Part shown: positions 1 to 7,184 of the stretch, one piece after another
Numbering within the stretch: the stretch's first letter is position 1
Layout of the letters: each line of letters starts with the position of its first letter
NCBI RefSeq assembly: GCF_018333235.1
Contig: NZ_BORP01000001.1
Span: 992,001 to 1,056,000, forward strand
DNA: 64,000 nucleotides
DNA from: Ornithinibacillus bavariensis
GTDB lineage: Bacteria; Bacillota; Bacilli; Bacillales; Amphibacillaceae
Direction: 5' to 3'
Notes under the pieces: generated by a model
What the model saw: only the letters and a program-made list of their open reading frames with translations
What the model was told of the DNA's origin: nothing
Databases searched by the model: none
Translations under genes and position numbers: made by a program

Positions 1-394
1 TCAAAAAAATTAAAACCTACTTTTTTATTCTTTGCCAAATTATATTCCCCCCTGTATAGAATATTTACCAGTCGACAAAGAGGGACTATTTTCCAGCTTT
101 TTTGTAAAAGCGCTTACAAAAGAAACGTATGTTTCTATGTTATCATTATAAATATCTCCTGTATATACTTATAGGAAAAATTATTTAAAAAGCCCTAACT
201 GCTTACGCAGCCGGGGGTTATTTGTTTGCAAAGGAATCATGCAGATTCTTATCCAAACAAAGTTTCTTTTTGATATGTTTTTCAAGGAGAAAAGCATATC
301 AACACTAATTTTGTTAAATTATGTCGAATTATTAAAAATATATTGTTTTTTTAAAAAAACATTGTATATTTATAATGGAAAGGAGAGGATATTC
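1..394. other. AT-rich leader without a gene
   Basis: No convincing coding region is seen here. The upstream part of the long open frame that begins at 239 has no ribosome site and is rich in Phe/Leu/Lys codons of AT-rich DNA, so it is not treated as coding. Three structured elements stand out: a near-palindrome at 101-120, an inverted repeat GAAAC-gtat-GTTTC at 122-135, and a G/C-rich hairpin at about 193-217 (CTGC-ttac-GCAG flanked by CCC and GGG). On the minus strand that hairpin is followed by CTTTTT and could be a weak terminator. Confidence 0.4.
101..120. promoter_or_regulatory. candidate catabolite-responsive (cre) operator
   Basis: TTTGTAAAAGCGCTTACAAA is a near-palindrome. Aligned to the CcpA cre consensus TGWAANCGNTNWCA it gives 13 of 14 matches on either strand. 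It lies about 275 bases before the amidase-like gene and could equally serve a gene to the left of the window. Sequence match only; no promoter was fixed nearby. Confidence 0.35.
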
Positions 395-1408
395 TTGAAA
401 AAATATACAATTTTTATTAGTTTCTTCAGTTTAATACTATTCTTTGGATTCATGAGCAACGATGTAATGGCTGAAAAAAAAGCTCGCAATGATTATACGT
501 TTGGCGAAATAGAGCAAATGCTAGTGAAATATCTGGACAATAATGGATACCATTTAGAAATTGGAACTCCAGAGTTTACTGATTTTGTTAATAAACAGAT
601 GCTTTATGATGCTGACCAAAAACTAGCAAATTTATCGGAATATCATTTGTTTGTTGCTTACTTTGCCGAGTATCTTCATCGATTAACTTTATTTGAAACT
701 GAACTAATGTCAGAATATGATTCATTTACTTACAGCACAGATTTATCGAACACAGATAAAACTATCTTAGAAATCTCAGGTGAAAAATTTAGTATGTCTA
801 ATTTAAAAGACATTACTCTCGGTGAGATGGAGGAAGAAATTTTACAAGAAGAAAACGAGTTAGCAAAGTTACAAGAAATTAAACAACTTAATCCTGAATT
901 AATGGCTGTAAATACAATTAATATTACAAAAGCAAGAGCATATGCAACAAAGTTTTATAACTCCTTTAATGGACTTTACCCGAAATATAGTGCCGATTGT
1001 ACTAACTTTGTATCACAAATCCTTGAGGCTGGCGGAAAGAAACAAGTTAGCCCAGGTACAGTAACTACTTTAGTTTATGATACCAAATATTGGTTTGTTC
1101 AGAAGAGATATTCAGATGCTGTATGGACTAGAAGTACTTCATGGACTGTAGTTGAAGATTTATATAAACACTTATATCGAAATCATGCTACTTACACAAG
1201 TACAAGTAAGAAAAACATTGTTGCCCAAGCTAAAACTGGTGATGTAATACAATTTAAAAAGCCAGGTGCACAGAGATTTAGCCATTCAATGTGGGTATAT
1301 ACAAAATATGATGGTGATATAGCTTTATCGGGGCACTCTGATCCCGCCTTAACTAAAAGATTAACTTATATAACCAGTTTTACTACGTTTCGCATTATTA
1401 AAATGTAA
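395..1408 (+). CDS. secreted amidase-domain (Amidase_6-like) protein
   Basis: Predicted exported protein of 337 residues. The start chosen is TTG at 395, seven bases after a good ribosome site (GGAAAGGAGAGG, 377-388). It gives a classical signal peptide: MKKY, a hydrophobic stretch of about 18 residues, then a likely cleavage near VMA-E. An upstream ATG at 239 has no ribosome site. The middle is acidic and helical. The C-terminal half carries the features of the putative amidase family PF12671: an ARAYA..FYNSFN segment, the DCTNFVSQ motif (likely catalytic Cys), and a late HSMWVY (likely catalytic His). Such proteins resemble NlpC/P60-type papain-like hydrolases that act on peptides or cell-wall amides. 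The substrate is unknown. It stands alone, with no operon partner, next to the prophage. Confidence 0.7.
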   Translation: MKKYTIFISFFSLILFFGFMSNDVMAEKKARNDYTFGEIEQMLVKYLDNNGYHLEIGTPEFTDFVNKQMLYDADQKLANLSEYHLFVAYFAEYLHRLTLFETELMSEYDSFTYSTDLSNTDKTILEISGEKFSMSNLKDITLGEMEEEILQEENELAKLQEIKQLNPELMAVNTINITKARAYATKFYNSFNGLYPKYSADCTNFVSQILEAGGKKQVSPGTVTTLVYDTKYWFVQKRYSDAVWTRSTSWTVVEDLYKHLYRNHATYTSTSKKNIVAQAKTGDVIQFKKPGAQRFSHSMWVYTKYDGDIALSGHSDPALTKRLTYITSFTTFRIIKM

Positions 1409-1656
1409 AATTCCTCAATATTTTACATTTAATATCAAGCTTAATCCTCTTACGACCTTTCTATAGATTCGTAATAGTTAGGTCGTAATGCTTATTTAAT
1501 GTATCACATTAATTAGCAACAATGTTAAAAATTTTGAATTTTGAAATCCCTAACCATTCTCCTTCCAAATTTGGGACTTATCAATTTATTCTCTTTGTTG
1601 AATCAGTCTACGATAACTAACATTATTAATTCTATCTACAGAAAGAAGTGTGGGAA

Positions 1657-2004
1657 TTGAAAAAAAAGATTAGATGGAAATATACATTATTAGCAGCTCT
1701 TATAGGGCTTGGTATTCTTTACTATCTTATATCACTATTTTATTACGAACAAGCAGAGGATCTATATGATTTTCCAGTTCCCTTTACTGCAAAACTTATA
1801 AAAGAAGATGAGCATGGGATAAGTTATTATTGGTCTAGAGCATCCGAAGAAAATGGCATACCCTTTTCTTATGAAATGGTTCTCAAATCTAATGGATGGG
1901 AAAAGGTTAAACGTGAAGGAGCATCGGTTCTTTACAGAAAAGGTAGTCACGAAATAGATTTGACTTCAACTACTAATCATTTATATATTATTAAAATAAA
2001 ATAA
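1657..2004 (+). CDS. small membrane-anchored protein, unknown function
   Basis: Protein of about 115 residues. TTG at 1657 is preferred because GAAAGAAGTG (1641-1650) sits six bases ahead; the GTG at 1648 would lie inside that site. The N-terminus is KKKIRWK followed by one hydrophobic segment (about 20 residues, LLAALIGLGILYYLIS), giving a single-pass anchor with the rest outside. The outer part is mixed alpha/beta with no Cys and no motif I recognise. A shared terminator at 2056-2087 follows. It may belong to the host or to the left margin of the prophage. Confidence 0.5.
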   Translation: MKKKIRWKYTLLAALIGLGILYYLISLFYYEQAEDLYDFPVPFTAKLIKEDEHGISYYWSRASEENGIPFSYEMVLKSNGWEKVKREGASVLYRKGSHEIDLTSTTNHLYIIKIK

Positions 2005-2055
2005 GATACAAATCAATTCACAATTATTTCTGACTTAAAAGATAAAGAAGAAAAC

Positions 2056-2087
2056 AAAGCCCTCTTGATTCCGCAAGAGGGCTTTTG
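2056..2087. terminator. bidirectional Rho-independent terminator
   Basis: Perfect 12-bp stem AAAGCCCTCTTG / CAAGAGGGCTTT with a six-base loop, T-rich on both sides. It separates the plus-strand small membrane gene from the minus-strand HNH gene and roughly marks the left edge of the prophage remnant. Confidence 0.85.
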
Positions 2088-2132
2088 TATTAAACTCCTA
2101 ATAGAATTTGTTAGTCATTTATTTGTTCTACA

Positions 2133-2843
2133 TTATAATAGTTTATTAATTTCTGCTCTTACCCTTCCGAAATACTTTAATTCGTTTTCCATTCGACTTT
2201 TAATTGCTTCTTCTTTGGTATCGTAAACTCCTAAATGTATCCTTTTACCATTGACTGTAATTCGAGATCTCCACCTATCTCCATGTCGACTAACTCCGGG
2301 ATACCCAGAAGTGTTAGATGAGAATACGCCCCTGTTTAAAGATTGCTTTGAGTAGTCTGAGAAAATACAATTACTTGGTTCGTAGTTACCATAATAGTCT
2401 ATTCTGTCTAACGTTAAATTTTCGCCATCCTTCCAGTTACTTTCTGTTTCAATCCAGTTTATGAATTTTCTAGGATGGTTTCTCCACTCGCTACATACTT
2501 CGATCCCCCTGCCACCGTAACGATGGTAGTCTCTATGATTTGGGTAGTAGCAACGCTCAATCATACCTCTCCATCTACTAAAATGTGAATGATTTTTATA
2601 CTCACCATACTTCGAACTTTCTTTGTTTCTTTTAATAGTTTTCTCCCTACTTACACATCCGCATGACCTCGTATTCCCCGACCTAATAGCATTTAATACT
2701 GCTTCAATCTCGTTACCACAATCACACTTACACAAATACCTTCTTGCTTTATAACTACGACTGGGTGGTATGTAGGGTTCAACCTCTTTAATTAAAGTTA
2801 ATCGACCGTATTTATCGCCTGTATAATCTTTGGGGTTAGTCAT
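2133..2843 (-). CDS. phage HNH/AP2-domain homing endonuclease-like protein
   Basis: Intact 236-residue protein with a strong ribosome site (GGAGG before ATG at 2843). The N-terminal third has a zinc-ribbon pattern, CKCDCGNEI ... SCGC, found in many phage HNH proteins. The central part (about residues 90-165) holds a divergent HNH-like region with YRRYGGRGI-type HRYGGRGIEVC and LDRIDYYGNYEPSNC. The last 60 residues form an AP2-type DNA-binding domain (SGYPGVSRHGDRW ... HLGVYDTKEEAI). Such proteins are free-standing homing endonucleases or self-spreading genes in phages. It lies just after the broken endolysin, a common site for such intruders. Of the prophage genes it is among the few that are fully open, in line with later entry or selfish upkeep. 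Confidence 0.85.
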   Translation of the reverse strand: MTNPKDYTGDKYGRLTLIKEVEPYIPPSRSYKARRYLCKCDCGNEIEAVLNAIRSGNTRSCGCVSREKTIKRNKESSKYGEYKNHSHFSRWRGMIERCYYPNHRDYHRYGGRGIEVCSEWRNHPRKFINWIETESNWKDGENLTLDRIDYYGNYEPSNCIFSDYSKQSLNRGVFSSNTSGYPGVSRHGDRWRSRITVNGKRIHLGVYDTKEEAIKSRMENELKYFGRVRAEINKLL

Positions 2844-2923
2844 ATAAAACCTCCAATACTTTCATGTGTCCTTACTGGTATTATATCATGTATAACTTTA
2901 AGGATGCAGGAGATTTAGCGTTA

Positions 2924-3673
2924 TTATGACATTAATTGATTAACTCTTTCTCTTACTTTTTTATACGTTGCGTTATCAATTCCTAACCATTTACGACACG
3001 CCTCGTGTCCTGTCGGAGCATTAGTATCAATGATAATCCTATTTGCCATTTGTTCAATGGATTGGGTAATGCTTTTTGGAGTGCTTAAGCGCCTGTTTAC
3101 TTCCGCCCTCACCTTTTGATATGTCGGATTATCTATCCCTAGCCATTTGCGCCTATTTTCATGACCATTCGGTGCTTTGGAGTTATTAATTATCATGTCG
3201 GCCATTTGAGATACTGTAGGCTTATCTGCAGCATAATATTCCTTAACATACTGAGTAGGATCCAGAGTCCTTGCTTTTGGATTATCAACCCAACAAAGAG
3301 ATGGGCTAGACTTTTTACGTACCTCATAATGCAAATGAGAGCCAGTTACTCTTACACCTGTAGCTCCCTGTTTGCCGATAATGTCACCTTTCTTAACAGT
3401 TTGTCCTAATTTAACGGATACACTAGCAAGATGAGCATAGACATGAGCTCGATTGTTTTTATCTTGAATAACGACCACATTACCATAGCCCCCAACACCT
3501 GTACCAGATACTCCATTACCAGCATAAAGCACCTTACCAGGGATAAATGCACCAATCGGCGCTTGATGACTTTAAACTAGATCAATACCATCATGGAATG
3601 TATTCTTTTGACCTGTGATTGGGTTTGTACGGTACCCATATGGACTTGTGACTCTATATCCTTCGAATGACAT
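2924..3673 (-). pseudogene. phage endolysin, M23 endopeptidase plus CW_7-like repeats, one stop codon
   Basis: Reads as 250 codons from ATG 3673, preceded by AGGAGGCGGTAG. Codon 34 is TAA (3572-3574); the same frame then continues without a break to 2924. The M23 metallopeptidase signatures lie on both sides of the stop: FHDGID (residues 26-31, zinc His/Asp) before it, and GSHLHYEV (HxH) after it. Two repeated C-terminal units of about 45 residues, each with RKWLGIDN.TY.KVR..VN, resemble the Cpl-7 (CW_7) wall-binding repeat. In the parent phage the protein would have cut peptidoglycan cross-bridges to free progeny, with the holins just upstream. A GTG at 3532 could start a shortened product, but it would lack the first zinc ligands. 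One base change would restore the gene. Confidence 0.88.
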
Positions 3674-3684
3674 TCTACCGCCTC

Positions 3685-3921
3685 CTATTTTTTTGTAACG
3701 ATTTTACTTTGGTCAAATAACCCTGCTGCAGACAATCCAATCATTAATCCATACATGATTTGCTCCTGCAAAGTACCTCCGACATAAAAAACACCTGCTA
3801 ACAATCCTAAAATCAAGGATGCTACAGGCAAGTATTTTTTGGATACAACAAGTTGTTTAAGTAACTCTGTGAGCGCCAAGACAACTGCAATAATTAACGC
3901 AATTTCAAACATAGCTTTCAC
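3685..3921 (-). CDS. phage holin
   Basis: 78 residues with two strong membrane segments (about 3-20 and 30-50) and a third hydrophobic stretch (about 56-70), then a basic tail QSKIVTKK. Ribosome site AAGGGAGGTGAAAGCT precedes ATG 3921. It sits directly between the BhlA-like gene and the endolysin (gap 11 bases), the classical lysis-cassette position. It would form the membrane lesion that lets the lysin out. Family assignment rests on size, topology and place; the lysin it serves is now broken. Confidence 0.75.
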   Translation of the reverse strand: MKAMFEIALIIAVVLALTELLKQLVVSKKYLPVASLILGLLAGVFYVGGTLQEQIMYGLMIGLSAAGLFDQSKIVTKK

Positions 3922-3931
3922 CTCCCTTCAA

Positions 3932-3968
3932 AGAAAAAAGAGCGTCTACCGAGGTGGCAAACGCTCTT
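3932..3968 (-). terminator. hairpin with T tract at the 3' end of the bhlA-like gene
   Basis: AAGAGCGT / ACGCTCTT, an 8-bp stem with a 15-base loop, followed on the minus strand by TTTTTTC. It overlaps the last codons of the BhlA-like gene and lies 11 bases ahead of the holin start, so it may act as an attenuator that partly separates the two. Confidence 0.6.
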
Positions 3969-4164
3969 CAATATCTTCTAATTTTGTAATGACAATATCG
4001 TATTTTGTACTGAATCCTTTAAGGGTTTCGTTTTGAGCATCTATTGTTTTGTATAACTGTTTCTCACGTTCGTTTGATTCTTTCCTGCCTGAATAAAAAA
4101 GCCAAACGAAAAGGACCGCAAATGGTCCTTGTGTGAGAAAATATTGAATTAATGTTTCATCCAT
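3946..4164 (-). CDS. BhlA/UviB-family holin-like protein
   Basis: 72 residues, start ATG 4164 after TTAGGAGGCAGTC. The N-terminus holds a single membrane segment in the family pattern YFLTQGPFAVLFVWLFY, followed by a charged helix rich in Glu/Lys (ESNEREKQLYKTID) and a second helix ending IEERLPP. This is the layout of BhlA of B. licheniformis and clostridial UviB, small membrane-acting proteins of prophage lysis or bacteriocin release modules. First gene of the lysis group; its 3' end forms a terminator-like hairpin. Confidence 0.85.
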   Translation of the reverse strand: MDETLIQYFLTQGPFAVLFVWLFYSGRKESNEREKQLYKTIDAQNETLKGFSTKYDIVITKLEDIEERLPPR

Positions 4165-4191
4165 GACTGCCTCCTAATTTATGACATAATA

Positions 4192-4216
4192 AAAAGCACC
4201 TCGTGTGAGATGCTTT
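4192..4216 (-). terminator. Rho-independent terminator
   Basis: Minus-strand stem AAAGCATCTC / GAGGTGCTTT (one mismatch or wobble) followed by TTTATT. It sits at the end of the unknown 155-residue phage gene and ahead of the BhlA-like gene. Confidence 0.65.
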
Positions 4217-4682
4217 AACTGTTTTCTAATTCACTTTTTGCTTTAGAGATATCATCCTTTAATGAAGATAAATAATTATCGATCATCACACCAATGTATT
4301 TTATTCCCGTAATTGCATCATTATAAAATCCGTTTTCAACTAGTTTAGCAATTCGATACCCTTTTTCTTCGTGGTCATATAAATTTACTGACACAATGAC
4401 TTCCCTAGTAATGTCATAGGTAATTAGTGAGTTATTATCCTTATCATAACCTAAGATAGGACCTTTTGAAGTCTGGTAATTCAGAGTAGGGTGTGTAAAT
4501 AAAAAATCATTTTCATAAATCTTCTTCATTATAGGTTTGTACAACTTAATTGTTTCCAATAATTTATCCTGTTGTTTCTTTTGTAATTCTTTTAGTTCCT
4601 CTAGTTCTCTATTGTATATTTCTGTTTGTCCTTCGACATGTATTAAGAGCATATCAGGATCATACAATTTAATATTAGACAT
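4215..4682 (-). CDS. phage protein of unknown function
   Basis: 155 residues starting at MSNIKLYD (ATG 4682), six bases after GGGAGGTG; an in-frame ATG at 4703 lies upstream of that site and is not used. No membrane segment. Residues 25-50 are strongly charged and helical (ELEELKELQKKQQDKLLE), the centre contains strand-like ITYDITREVIVSVNLYD, and the C-terminus is a helix rich in Lys/Glu. It lies between tail-side genes and the lysis module, where phages often carry small uncharacterised or chaperone-like genes. No function is claimed. Confidence 0.6.
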   Translation of the reverse strand: MSNIKLYDPDMLLIHVEGQTEIYNRELEELKELQKKQQDKLLETIKLYKPIMKKIYENDFLFTHPTLNYQTSKGPILGYDKDNNSLITYDITREVIVSVNLYDHEEKGYRIAKLVENGFYNDAITGIKYIGVMIDNYLSSLKDDISKAKSELENS

Positions 4683-4688
4683 AATTTC

Positions 4689-4740
4689 CACCTCCCTTCC
4701 CATCTACTTAATTCGACAGAAGAGAGGGGAATCCTTTAAT
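4689..4740. repeat. imperfect direct repeat, left copy
   Basis: About 52 bases that match 7130-7182 at roughly three of four positions by eye, sharing CACC-CCTCC-TTC, TTAATTC-ACA and GGGAATCCTTTAA. Each copy covers the ribosome site and leader of the next minus-strand gene and abuts the stop codon of the gene before it. Confidence 0.65.
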
Positions 4741-5786
4741 TAACCCTTATTCTTGATATTCTTTATAATAAAATAAGGATTACATAAAGGATTAGTTATT
4801 TTCACAAAAAGTTTTGAAGCTAATACATAACAGATAAGCGTTGAAATAAATATACAAATTACAATCTGTGTATTAGGTTTGACTAATGAAAGCAATTCAT
4901 GCTTTTGTATAATGAATACGAACACTGGATGAAACAAAAAGATTGTGAGGGATGCGTCTCCCCAATAGCTTAATGCTGTATTTCCTTTAGATACCCAATT
5001 TAATATAAGTATACATAGAATAGTGGCAATTAAATAGTGCGCTAATACGACTACGGAAAAAGCACCTAGATTTTGTTCATCTAAAAACATTACTCCACCA
5101 AAGCTACCTCTAAAGGCATTTTCTATTCTGTTGGTGTTTTCAATGAATACAAATGCAAAAGTGATAATGGCAATGCTTCCAATAACTTTTAAAGTTTGAT
5201 TTCTAAGTAGATTTGATATTTTATCGAACCATTCCTTATTGATAAAAAATCCAGCAAAGAAGAATGGAGCAAAGGATAACGTTCGTTGGTAACTAAGAGT
5301 ATATGTATCAAATCCTACAAATAAATTATTTTTTACTAAAACCAAAATTTCAGAAGCGTACCATCTGGAAATAAAACTAATTGCCACTATTACAATAAAT
5401 ATTACCCACTTAACACACTTGGTTAATTTTAATTTAAGCAATAAAAATGCAGCTGCATACCATATCCCCAGACTAACTAAATACCATAAATGAAATTGTG
5501 GAGTTCCGTAGTGAAAAGGAATAGTTTCATACGTACCCATCAAATACCTAAAGTAATTAAATATAGTTTGAAATATTAGATACAGTAATATAAGATTGAT
5601 TATTTTACTTACTTTTACTCTTTTAGCCAAATAGCCACTAATAAATATAAACAATGGCATATGGAACGCATAAATAAATACAAATAATTCATAATTACTA
5701 TATTTGCTAAGTTCTATTAAATGTCCAAAAACTACTAAAAAAATCAATAATCCTTTAGCATTACTGATTCGTAAGTCTCTTTCCAT
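4740..5786 (-). CDS. membrane acyltransferase 3 family protein
   Basis: 348 residues, ATG 5786 after GGGGGTGTAAT. It starts with RDLRISNAKGLLIFLVVFGH, matching the family's opening pattern R..... KG..I..VV.GH with the catalytic-type His, and then shows about nine or ten membrane segments, including FHMPLFIFISGYL, the usual second motif. These proteins move acetyl or other acyl groups from the cytoplasm onto cell-surface sugars or lipids. Here it is a prophage accessory gene between the lysis region and a DUF2971 gene, flanked by direct repeats. A role in changing the host surface, for example receptor masking after lysogeny, is inference. The frame is intact in a region where structural genes are broken. 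Confidence 0.85.
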   Translation of the reverse strand: MERDLRISNAKGLLIFLVVFGHLIELSKYSNYELFVFIYAFHMPLFIFISGYLAKRVKVSKIINLILLYLIFQTIFNYFRYLMGTYETIPFHYGTPQFHLWYLVSLGIWYAAAFLLLKLKLTKCVKWVIFIVIVAISFISRWYASEILVLVKNNLFVGFDTYTLSYQRTLSFAPFFFAGFFINKEWFDKISNLLRNQTLKVIGSIAIITFAFVFIENTNRIENAFRGSFGGVMFLDEQNLGAFSVVVLAHYLIATILCILILNWVSKGNTALSYWGDASLTIFLFHPVFVFIIQKHELLSLVKPNTQIVICIFISTLICYVLASKLFVKITNPLCNPYFIIKNIKNKG

Positions 5787-5831
5787 ATTACACCCCCATT
5801 TACAAATACTAGGGTAATATTATGAATTTTA

Positions 5832-5856
5832 CAAGGGTTCCTTTTTAGAACCCTTG
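5832..5856. other. perfect inverted repeat between accessory genes
   Basis: CAAGGGTTC / GAACCCTTG, nine paired bases with a seven-base loop, in the gap 5787-5944. No long T tract follows on either strand, so it is a weak terminator or an RNA-stability hairpin for the DUF2971 transcript. Confidence 0.45.
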
Positions 5857-5913
5857 ATTTCTAACTTGCCCCTAACTTTGAATAAGTGTTCTACATAGCA
5901 TTTAGAAAAAGGA

Positions 5914-5948
5914 CAACAATAAAAGAAGTCCTCTAATGAAGGACTTAA
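5914..5948 (-). terminator. weak terminator after the DUF2971 gene
   Basis: Minus-strand AAGTCCT-tcattag-AGGACTT followed by CTTTTATTG. The stem overlaps the last codons of the DUF2971 gene. Confidence 0.5.
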
Positions 5949-6802
5949 AAAGCTGGAAGTGGTGTAGGGTTCCCGTTGTACCAATGCATTCTAGATACTT
6001 CAATTTTATATTTTTCCTGAAACTCACTAAATACACTGTCATATTCTCGTGGAGTCTCAACACCAAGTATTACAGCTCTCAATGAACTATCAATAGATAC
6101 ATATTCATAGTCTTGACTGGATTGTATGACCCAACGGAATTCATTTTCATCTCTCCAATCCGGAGCCTTTCTTAAATACAAAGTTTTATAATATCGAGTT
6201 ACGTGGTCGTTTAGCAGTTCATCTATTTCCTTACTTATCATATCTTTTTGATTTATATTAAATGCCTCATAATCATCCACATTAATTGGATAATATGAAT
6301 TGTAATCTACTCGACCAAAGTAAATTTGTTTTAGTCTATCTAATTCAGTAATAATTGTATGATGTAATTCTCTTTTATCAAACACCAAACAAACTCCTCG
6401 ATGGTTACTTGCGTACTGAGCCCACATTCTTGAATGCGCAAATCCTCTACCCCCATAATTAATTTGATTATAAGAATTCTTATCTTCATCAGTCATGCAG
6501 AGGATCTTTATATCTTTTTTCAGTTTTCTATTAAATTTTTCAACTATTTCTAGTAAGCTTTCAGTACTAATTTCAATACCATTTGTATGAGTAATGGAGA
6601 CGTTCCAGTCTTTTGACTCCCGAGGATCATTAGTTTGAATGAAAGGACTAAACCTTAACCTTCCCTCAAATAGAATATTCTCAATGGCAACTTCTAAAGA
6701 AGTATAGTGATAAACATAGTCTTCTGAAAGAGTAACTTCCTGATTAAATAATGACAAATTTACACATCCTAACCTTTTATTTTCTTTAGAAAAGTGTACC
6801 AA
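5945..6802 (-). CDS. DUF2971 family protein
   Basis: Up to 285 residues. The open frame begins with TTG 6802, which has no ribosome site; TTG at 6757 (MSLFNQEVTL), eight bases after AGGTTAGGATG, is the better start. Family marks: DYVYHYTS near the N-terminus, LRFSPFIQTNDPRESKDW, AHSRMWAQYASNHRGVCLVFD in the middle and APDWRDENEFRWV toward the end. The conserved His/Tyr-Thr, Asn-Asp-Pro-x-Glu, Met-Trp..Tyr and Glu-x-x-x-Arg positions are all present, so the protein looks functional. The family's biochemical role is not established as far as I know; members are common in phages, islands and near defence genes. Cytosolic, no membrane segment. Confidence 0.8.
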   Translation of the reverse strand: MVHFSKENKRLGCVNLSLFNQEVTLSEDYVYHYTSLEVAIENILFEGRLRFSPFIQTNDPRESKDWNVSITHTNGIEISTESLLEIVEKFNRKLKKDIKILCMTDEDKNSYNQINYGGRGFAHSRMWAQYASNHRGVCLVFDKRELHHTIITELDRLKQIYFGRVDYNSYYPINVDDYEAFNINQKDMISKEIDELLNDHVTRYYKTLYLRKAPDWRDENEFRWVIQSSQDYEYVSIDSSLRAVILGVETPREYDSVFSEFQEKYKIEVSRMHWYNGNPTPLPAF

Positions 6803-6840
6803 ATTATCATTTTTTTGAGTAGCATCATTTAATATAAGAC

Positions 6841-6870
6841 AAAAGTAAAAGCACCCATAAAGAGTGCTTT
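6841..6870 (-). terminator. Rho-independent terminator
   Basis: Minus-strand AAAGCAC-tctttatgg-GTGCTTT followed by TTACTTTT. It overlaps the stop of the decayed small gene at 6869 and precedes the DUF2971 gene. Confidence 0.65.
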
Positions 6871-7126
6871 ATACTTTTTCAAGTTCATATATAACAGATG
6901 TTCTATTAGGTATTAGATACGTTTGACTAGTCCTGTCTAATTGATGAATGTACTTTTCTAACCTGCTTCTCACCCTATACTTAACGTCATTATTATCTGC
7001 AATAATGACCTTCGTCAGTTAATATTATTACATTTCTACTCTCATACAAAAAATTTGGACTTGTCTTGAGGTATACACTTCACCTATGGTAAGTTCTTTT
7101 AGTATCTCATCCTCAAAATATGACAT
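6869..7126 (-). pseudogene. small decayed phage gene, two frameshifts
   Basis: ATG 7126 follows AAGGAGGGGTGACA. It reads MSYFEDEILKELTIGEVYTS and stops after 32 codons, but the other two frames continue the message: SRNVIILTDEG and then VIIADNNDVKYRVRSRLEKY through to LIPNRTSVIYELEKV with a stop at 6869-6871 and a terminator just behind. Two single-base shifts would explain this. The original product would have been about 85 residues; I do not recognise the family. Confidence 0.6.
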
Positions 7127-7129
7127 TGT

Positions 7130-7182
7130 CACCCCTCCTTCTCCTATATTAATTCTACAAAAAGGAAGGGAATCCTTTAAAT
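7130..7182. repeat. imperfect direct repeat, right copy
   Basis: Partner of 4689-4740. It carries the ribosome site of the decayed small gene on one side and abuts the stop of the lipoprotein GDPD gene on the other. The two copies bracket the acyltransferase, DUF2971 gene and decayed gene. Confidence 0.65.
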
Positions 7183-7184
7183 TT

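Noticed and set aside
371-376. TATAAT as a -10 box for the amidase-like gene
   Set aside because: It would start transcription inside the ribosome site; spacing is impossible.
239-394. N-terminal extension of the amidase-like protein
   Set aside because: No ribosome site at 239, and the TTG at 395 with a strong site gives a proper signal peptide.
1409-2132. Left attachment site as a copy of the tRNA-Arg 3' end
   Set aside because: I read this stretch for the tRNA 3' sequence and found no convincing copy.
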